NCBI RefSeq assembly: GCF_004001045.1
Contig: NZ_BIMK01000002.1
Location: 124,001-188,000 of the forward strand
Source: Paenibacillus chibensis
Lineage (GTDB): Bacteria; Bacillota; Bacilli; Paenibacillales; Paenibacillaceae
Reading direction: 5' to 3'
Length of the DNA stretch: 64,000 nt
A program made the translations under genes and the position numbers. Numbering within the stretch: position 1 is the first letter of the stretch; each line of letters starts with the position of its first letter. The notes under the pieces were generated by a model. It had not been told where the DNA came from and searched no databases. It saw nothing but the letters and a program-made list of their open reading frames with translations. This document shows, piece by piece, positions 58,742 to 64,000 of this stretch.

Positions 58742-60034
58742 CTACATGTTATTGATCACTTGGTCGGCAAACTCAGAGCATTTCACTTGCGTTGCGCCTT
58801 CCATCAGGCGGGCGAAGTCATAAGTTACGGTTTTATTGTTAATGGAAGTTTCCATACCTTTGTAGATCAGGTCAGCCGCTTCCTGCCATCCCAGATGCTC
58901 AAGCAGCATAACGCCGGACAGGATGACGGAACCAGGGTTCACCACGTCTTTGTCGGCATATTTAGGAGCTGTACCATGGGTAGCTTCGAAAATAGCGTGT
59001 CCTGTTACGTAGTTAATGTTAGCGCCTGGAGCGATACCGATACCGCCGATTTGAGCTGCCAGTGCGTCGGACAGGTAGTCACCGTTCAGGTTCAGCGTAG
59101 CGATGACGTCAAAGTCGGTTGGACGGGTCAATACTTGCTGCAGCGCGATGTCTGCAATCGCGTCCTTCACGATGATTTTGCCTTCAGCTTCAGCCGCGCT
59201 TTGAGCTGCGTTTGCTGCATCCGTGCCGTCTTTTTCTTTGATGGCATCGTATTGTGCCCAAGTGAACACTTTGTCGCCGAACTCCTGCTCAGCCACTTCG
59301 TAGCCCCAGTTTTTGAAGGCACCTTCCGTGAATTTCATGATGTTGCCTTTGTGAACCAGCGTTACGCTCTTACGGCCATGCTTGATGGCGTACTCGACAG
59401 CAGCGCGCACCAGACGTTTGGAGCCTTCGGAGGAAACCGGCTTGATGCCGATACCGGAAGTTTCAGGGAAACGGATTTTGTTAACGCCCATTTCTTCCTG
59501 AAGGAATTTGATGACCTTCTTCACTTCCTCGGAACCTTCCTTGTACTCGATCCCTGCATAAATGTCCTCGGTATTTTCACGGAAAATAACCATGTCCACT
59601 TGTTCAGGATGCTTAACCGGGGAAGGTACGCCGTCGAAGTAGCGTACAGGACGCAGGCAGACGTACAGATCCAGCTCTTGGCGAAGGGCAACGTTCAGGG
59701 AACGGATACCGCCGCCGATTGGCGTCGTCAATGGTCCCTTGATCGCTACGATATACTCACGGATGGCTTCAAGCGTGTCGTTAGGCAGCCACTCTCCGTA
59801 TGTATTGAAGGCTTTCTCGCCGGCGAATACTTCGTACCATGCGATTTTTTTGGAACCGCCGTAAGCTTTCTCCACCGCAGCATCCAGCACGCGTTTGGAA
59901 GCTTTCCAGATATCGCGGCCTGTACCGTCACCCTCGATAAAAGGAATGATCGGATGGTTCGGCACCTGAAGCTTGCCGTTTGTAATTTCGATTTTGTCAC
60001 CTTCGGTAGGAAGTGCAAATTTCTCCAATTTCAT
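58742..60034 (-). CDS. icd: Isocitrate dehydrogenase [NADP]
   Basis: A 430-residue NADP-dependent enzyme that converts isocitrate to 2-oxoglutarate. Typical segments are [15 protein letters not shown], the phosphorylation-loop region [20 protein letters not shown], the substrate Arg pair [13 protein letters not shown], and [12 protein letters not shown]. The C-terminal metal/coenzyme part has [15 protein letters not shown] and [16 protein letters not shown] at 60034 has AAGGAGG eight bases before it; the longer frame to 60058 is not needed. It is second in citZ-icd-mdh. Confidence 0.97.
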   Translation of the reverse strand: MKLEKFALPTEGDKIEITNGKLQVPNHPIIPFIEGDGTGRDIWKASKRVLDAAVEKAYGGSKKIAWYEVFAGEKAFNTYGEWLPNDTLEAIREYIVAIKGPLTTPIGGGIRSLNVALRQELDLYVCLRPVRYFDGVPSPVKHPEQVDMVIFRENTEDIYAGIEYKEGSEEVKKVIKFLQEEMGVNKIRFPETSGIGIKPVSSEGSKRLVRAAVEYAIKHGRKSVTLVHKGNIMKFTEGAFKNWGYEVAEQEFGDKVFTWAQYDAIKEKDGTDAANAAQSAAEAEGKIIVKDAIADIALQQVLTRPTDFDVIATLNLNGDYLSDALAAQIGGIGIAPGANINYVTGHAIFEATHGTAPKYADKDVVNPGSVILSGVMLLEHLGWQEAADLIYKGMETSINNKTVTYDFARLMEGATQVKCSEFADQVINNM

Positions 60035-60156
60035 GATTATGTCCTCCTTCATTTTCATAAGTATACTTTCATTTCACAGACGGACAGTCACATAGGGGCG
60101 CCGGCAGCTTTGCGCAAAAGATGCAGCCCGCCGGTTCCCCTATTCTCTATTGTCCA

Positions 60157-61272
60157 TTAAGAACGCTGTTCCACCGGTACGTACTTCTGATCCATCAGAC
60201 CCACATACTCGGCACGCGGACGGATAATCCGGTTGTTCTCGTACTGCTCGAGAATGTGCGCAGTCCATCCGGAAACGCGGCTGATTGCAAAAATCGGGGT
60301 AAACAACTCGTGATTGAACCCTAGCTGAGTATACACAGAAGCGGAATAAAAATCCACATTCGGTCTCAGACCCTTTTGGGTCGTCACGAGATCATCGATC
60401 TTCACGGACATTTCGTACAGCGTCGTATCGCCCTTCATTTCGCCCAGCTCGCGGGACATTTTTTGAAGATGCTTCGCGCGCGGATCGCCGTTTTTGTAAA
60501 CGCGATGTCCAAAGCCCATGATTTTGTCGCGATTGTCCAGTTTTTGCTGAATGTAAGGCTCCACGTTTTCCATGCTTCCGATCTCGCTCAGCATTTTCAT
60601 CACCGCTTCGTTGGCACCGCCATGCAGAGGACCTTTCAAAGCGCCGATCGCCGAAGTCACGCCGGAGTAGATATCTGAAAGCGTAGCCACTGTGACGCGC
60701 GCGGCAAACGTTGAAGCGTTCAGCTCATGGTCTGCATGAAGCACAAGCGCCTGATCCAGAGCTTTTACCGAAACCTCTTCCGGTTTTTCGCCTCTGAGCA
60801 TGTACAGGAAGTTCTCTGCAATCGAGAGTCCCGCCTGCGGTGCAACCGGCTCCTTGCCTTCGCGGATGCGTGCCAGGGCAGCGATGACGGTAGGCAGTTT
60901 GGCCTGAAGGCGGATCGCCTTGCGCTCGTTCGCTTCACGGCTCATGTCGTCGGCTTCCCCGTCGTAGAGGGCCAATGCCGATACCGCCGAACGGAGAGCA
61001 GCCATCGTATTTGTATCTTTAGGATATAATTTCATTTGCTCGATCACTTGATCCGGAATGCTAGCTTCCGTGCCCAGATCCTCATGAAGCTTTTTCAATT
61101 CTGCTTCATTAGGCAGCTTACCGAACCAAAGCAAATAGGCTACTTCTTCAAAACTTGCATTAACTGCAAGGTCGTCGATGTTATAACCGCGGTATGTGAG
61201 CACACCGTCCACGATGGAACTGATGGAAGAAGCCGCTGCAACAATTCCCTCAAGGCCTTTAGTAGCTGTCAT
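60157..61272 (-). CDS. citZ: Citrate synthase
   Basis: A 371-residue type II-like citrate synthase of Gram-positive length. Catalytic His residues are in ALVLHADHELNAST and IMGFGHRVYKNGDPRA, and the Asp lies in NVDFYSASVYTQLG. Arg residues for citrate binding are in AISRVSGWTAHILEQ. It starts the TCA operon, 122 bases before icd. AAGGAGAG precedes ATG. A sequence with one core mismatch to cre (TGAAAACATTTACA, 61324-61337) lies upstream and could allow CcpA control, as for citZ in Bacillus subtilis. Confidence 0.97.
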   Translation of the reverse strand: MTATKGLEGIVAAASSISSIVDGVLTYRGYNIDDLAVNASFEEVAYLLWFGKLPNEAELKKLHEDLGTEASIPDQVIEQMKLYPKDTNTMAALRSAVSALALYDGEADDMSREANERKAIRLQAKLPTVIAALARIREGKEPVAPQAGLSIAENFLYMLRGEKPEEVSVKALDQALVLHADHELNASTFAARVTVATLSDIYSGVTSAIGALKGPLHGGANEAVMKMLSEIGSMENVEPYIQQKLDNRDKIMGFGHRVYKNGDPRAKHLQKMSRELGEMKGDTTLYEMSVKIDDLVTTQKGLRPNVDFYSASVYTQLGFNHELFTPIFAISRVSGWTAHILEQYENNRIIRPRAEYVGLMDQKYVPVEQRS

Positions 61273-61521
61273 CGTACATCTCTCCTTTATAAAACGGATT
61301 TTGAAACTGGATTAAACGAGCCGTGAAAACATTTACATTTTATTCAAAAGGAAAAAGACGGCCGTCCGCCATTCTACCTGACATCAATTCGCCAAGTAAT
61401 GGAATCACTATTATCATAAAGTATTTTGTCGGATATGTGAACATCAGTGCGCCTTATAAAAGCATCAAATTGTTTTATCAGACAGATAAAGATATTTTTA
61501 TCACCCTTCAACGGACTTCGT

Positions 61522-61914
61522 TTAACGGCGATAAATCGTGATTTTTCCGTTTTTCATTTTTCGTTCCAGCCATTTTAGGATCAGAAAGCGATACAGCGGA
61601 CGCGTCAGGGGAAACACCATCGTAAATCCGACGATGTCCGTGACGAAGCCTGGGATGACCAGCAGGATGCCGCCAAGAAAAACGCAGAGCCCATCCACCA
61701 TACTTCTCCCCGGAATTTGTCCGGCATTCATCCGGGCCCTCGAATCCTCAAGCACCTTCCGTCCTTCAAAACGCATCATGAGCATCCCGATTGCGGAGGT
61801 GACGATGGTGAGCAGAAAGGTGTTCCCTCCCCCAACCCGGCTGGCAACGAAGTTAAAGCCGAATATCTCGACCGCAGGGACAATAACGACAACAGCAAAA
61901 AGCCATTTCCACAC
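61522..61914 (-). CDS. fxsA: FxsA family membrane protein
   Basis: A 130-residue membrane protein. It begins KWLFAVVVIVPAVEIFGFN and contains the FxsA pattern of helices with GLCVFLGGILLVIPGFVTDI, which is the family hallmark. Members are known for suppressing F exclusion of phage T7 in E. coli when overexpressed; the normal role is unclear. It overlaps the thioesterase gene by a base, so the two are co-transcribed. Confidence 0.92.
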   Translation of the reverse strand: MWKWLFAVVVIVPAVEIFGFNFVASRVGGGNTFLLTIVTSAIGMLMMRFEGRKVLEDSRARMNAGQIPGRSMVDGLCVFLGGILLVIPGFVTDIVGFTMVFPLTRPLYRFLILKWLERKMKNGKITIYRR

Positions 61915-62426
61915 TACTGATCTCCTCCCCCGACAAGCGACTGCTCAAGAGCGCTGTAAAGGCCTGGAGCACCTCTATCCAGCCTGACGGGCTGCCAGTC
62001 GCGGTTTACCCACACATGGCTGGTCGAACCCGACACAAGCAGCTCCCCGGGCATCTCCTGTCCTTCGGTATATTCCTTTTCACGCAGAAGGCTTCTTTCC
62101 TCTTCCGAAAGCCTTCTGACTTCATAAGCATATTTGATTCTTAACTTGGAAAACGCGGTCATCCGGGTAAAAATCGTGATCTCGTCATCATAGCGGGCCG
62201 GCTGGCTGAATTTCATTTCCAGATCGGTCACGGGAAGCAGTACCCCTTGTTCTTCCATGCTGCGGTATGTAATGCCAAGCTCGCGGATCATCTCGGTCCG
62301 CCCGATTTCGAACCAGTTCAGGTAGTTGGCATGATATACCACGCCCATCTGGTCGCTTTCCTGGTAACGGACCCTCACGGAAGTCTGAAACCAGCGCCCG
62401 AGCTTGTCCATCCTGTCTTTTGCCAT
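61914..62426 (-). CDS. Acyl-CoA thioesterase (YbgC/FadM hot-dog family)
   Basis: About 170 residues with the hot-dog fold pattern of 4-hydroxybenzoyl-CoA thioesterases: RVRYQESDQMGVVYHANYLN with the catalytic Asp in DQMG, followed by WFEIGRTEMIRELG. It hydrolyses acyl-CoA in the cytoplasm; chain preference is unknown. The frame runs up to 62567, but the conserved domain starts at MAKDRMDKLGRW, with AAGAAGGGAC upstream, so ATG at 62426 is preferred. It is followed by fxsA. Confidence 0.88.
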   Translation of the reverse strand: MAKDRMDKLGRWFQTSVRVRYQESDQMGVVYHANYLNWFEIGRTEMIRELGITYRSMEEQGVLLPVTDLEMKFSQPARYDDEITIFTRMTAFSKLRIKYAYEVRRLSEEERSLLREKEYTEGQEMPGELLVSGSTSHVWVNRDWQPVRLDRGAPGLYSALEQSLVGGGDQ

Positions 62427-62584
62427 GTCTGTCAAAGTCCCTTCTTTGAAATGATGAAGCGTTATTCCAAGTATAACATAGGCTTTCGCAACTCTCGAAT
62501 CCGGGGCAGGTGCCCGGCAAATAACCAGATAAAGGTAGTCTGTGCCGGTTGTCCACCATTCATGCATTTACGGTTATAACATGC

Positions 62585-62620
62585 AAAAAAGGCTGCGCAG
62601 GGACATCCTGCACAGCCTTT
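62585..62620 (-). terminator. Terminator of pyk
   Basis: GGCTGCGCAGG and CCTGCACAGCC form an 11-bp stem with one mismatch, followed by six T on the minus strand. It lies about 45 bases past the pyk stop. Confidence 0.85.
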
Positions 62621-62667
62621 CTTTATTCAATAATAACGTTATCGGTACGCTCAACAAGAAGCGAAAT

Positions 62668-64000
62668 TTACGCGTTTGGAACCAGGCTGACTTTCACGAG
62701 GTTCGTCGAACCGGATTGTCCGAGCGGAACGCCTGCTGTGATGACAACCAGATCTCCGGATTTCACCAGGCCGGATTCAACTCCGCCCTTCAGCGAGTTC
62801 TCGAACATTTCGTCCGTCGAGCTTGCTGTCTTGCCTTGGATCGGCGTAACGCCCCAAGTCAAAGCAAGGCGGCGCAGCGTGCGCTCTTGCGTCGTTACAG
62901 CGATGATTGGCGCTTGCGGACGGTATTTGGATACCATACGTGCCGTATGTCCGGATTCCGTGGAAGAAATGATCGCTTTCGCGTTCAGGTCCAGTGCGGA
63001 GATCGCTACGGATTGGCTGATTGCTTCCGTGACGGTCGTTTCCTGGGCGATTCTTTGCTTCAGGAAAATCTCGCGGTAGTTCAGCGCGGATTCCGCTTTT
63101 TCGGCGATGCGGGACATCGTCAGTACAGATTCCACAGGATATTTGCCGGCAGCCGTTTCGCCGGAAAGCATGATGGCATCGGTGCCGTCGAAAATGGCGT
63201 TTGCCACGTCGCTCGCTTCAGCGCGCGTCGGACGCGGGTTGCGCTGCATGGAATCCAGCATTTGGGTAGCCGTGATAACCGGTTTGCCTGCAACGTTACA
63301 TTTTTCGATCATGCGTTTTTGTACCAAAGGTACTTCTTCCGCAGGGATTTCCACGCCCAGGTCGCCGCGGGCAACCATAAGACCGTCAGAAGCTTCAAGA
63401 ATCTCGTCCAGGTTGTCTACGCCCTGTTGGTTTTCGATTTTAGAAATGATTTGAATGTGTCCTGCATTATGCTTCTCCAGCAGTTCACGGATTTCCAGAA
63501 CGTCGCTTGCTTTACGAACGAAGGAAGCTGCGATAAAATCGATGCCCTGCTCGATACCAAACACGATATCGTTTGCGTCTTTCTCTGTAATGCCCGGCAG
63601 AGAAATCGCTACACCCGGTACGTTAACGCCTTTCTTGCTCTTGATTGTACCACCATTGACAATGCGGCATTTGATTTCTGTGCCTTCCACGCCAACAACC
63701 GTCAGACCGATCAGACCATCGTCGATCAGAATGGTGGAGCCAACCTCCACGTCGCTTGGAAGATCATTATAAGTAATAGAAATGCGGTCTTTGTCTCCCA
63801 GAATCTCCTCGGTTGTCAAGGTGATATATTCGTCTTGAACGAGCTCGATCGGCTCTACAGCCAGCTTGCCCGTACGAATTTCCGGTCCTTTGGTGTCCAG
63901 CAGAATTGCAACGGTCTTGTTCAGCTCCTTGCAAGCCTGACGGATGTTGTTAATCCGGTTGCCGTGCTCTTCGAAGTCACCGTGGGAAAAGTTCAGACGG
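62668..64000 (-). CDS. pyk: Pyruvate kinase, 5' end outside window
   Basis: About 443 residues are visible and the frame stays open to the window edge. Pyruvate kinase turns PEP and ADP into pyruvate and ATP. The visible part starts [13 protein letters not shown] and [16 protein letters not shown], continues with the B domain ([14 protein letters not shown]), and has the catalytic region [33 protein letters not shown] and [19 protein letters not shown]. It ends at [16 protein letters not shown], right after the C domain, without the PEP-utiliser-like extension found in Bacillus and Geobacillus Pyk. Phosphofructokinase is often upstream in relatives, but lies outside the window. Confidence 0.96.
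   Translation of the reverse strand, partial: RLNFSHGDFEEHGNRINNIRQACKELNKTVAILLDTKGPEIRTGKLAVEPIELVQDEYITLTTEEILGDKDRISITYNDLPSDVEVGSTILIDDGLIGLTVVGVEGTEIKCRIVNGGTIKSKKGVNVPGVAISLPGITEKDANDIVFGIEQGIDFIAASFVRKASDVLEIRELLEKHNAGHIQIISKIENQQGVDNLDEILEASDGLMVARGDLGVEIPAEEVPLVQKRMIEKCNVAGKPVITATQMLDSMQRNPRPTRAEASDVANAIFDGTDAIMLSGETAAGKYPVESVLTMSRIAEKAESALNYREIFLKQRIAQETTVTEAISQSVAISALDLNAKAIISSTESGHTARMVSKYRPQAPIIAVTTQERTLRRLALTWGVTPIQGKTASSTDEMFENSLKGGVESGLVKSGDLVVITAGVPLGQSGSTNLVKVSLVPNA

Noticed and set aside
58709-60160. A 483-codon plus-strand open frame over icd
   Set aside because: Antisense shadow of isocitrate dehydrogenase, with no start signals or recognisable domain.

Overview
The window looks like a chromosomal segment of a Paenibacillus-type endospore-forming Firmicute. 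The grounds are an alpha/beta SASP, YtaF, S-layer homology domains, a cyclodextrin glucanotransferase of the Paenibacillus/Bacillus type, AGGAGG-type ribosome binding sites before most genes, a moderate GC content, and a citZ-icd-mdh / phoPR / polA-mutM-ytaF-coaE-nrdR backbone like that of other Bacillales. No rRNA, CRISPR array, IS element or prophage was seen. One tRNA gene is present.

Layout. 1-10.6 kb is central sugar metabolism: the end of a ROK protein, class I fructose-bisphosphate aldolase, an MDR-type oxidoreductase, a frameshifted MalT-like LuxR regulator, and an oxidative pentose-phosphate operon (zwf-tal-gnd) with a divergent LysR gene. 10.6-15.5 kb holds a GH127-like and a GH2 glycosidase facing an ArsR-type regulator with a large beta-rich C-terminus; three operator-like repeats lie between them. 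15.6-31.2 kb mixes an AraC remnant, a PAS sensor kinase, a secreted GH30 xylanase, a PH-domain protein, a GNAT, a metallo-beta-lactamase-fold hydrolase, the CGTase (with a perfect CcpA cre), a broken SLH surface protein, and a giant dual-kinase hybrid sensor with its REC-wHTH-BTAD regulator. 31.2-34.5 kb is a Fur-controlled siderophore importer without its own ATPase.

34.6-42.3 kb is a beta-glucoside-type PTS region: IIB-IIA-IIC-GH1 phosphoglycosidase followed by HPr and Enzyme I on one strand, and a divergent PRD/BglG-type activator. Two near-identical palindromes sit in the shared promoter region. The GH1 enzyme has Gln in place of the usual acid/base Glu.

42.3-64 kb is conserved housekeeping DNA: tRNA-Ala(GGC), nrdR, a SASP, a lytic transglycosylase, coaE, ytaF, mutM, polA, phoU-pstB, a soluble CBS-chemoreceptor-like protein, phoP, phoR, yfbR, an SDR, a membrane protein, mdh-icd-citZ, fxsA, a thioesterase and pyruvate kinase (cut by the window edge). 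Phased PhoP-box repeats lie upstream of both pstB and phoP, which ties the phosphate genes into one regulon.

The most interesting leads are the ArsR/beta-sandwich regulator with its repeat operators, the PRD operators with the Gln-substituted GH1 enzyme, the CBS-receptor protein lodged in the pho cluster, and three decayed reading frames, one of which can be read as a 20-bp deletion by comparison with its own internal repeats.
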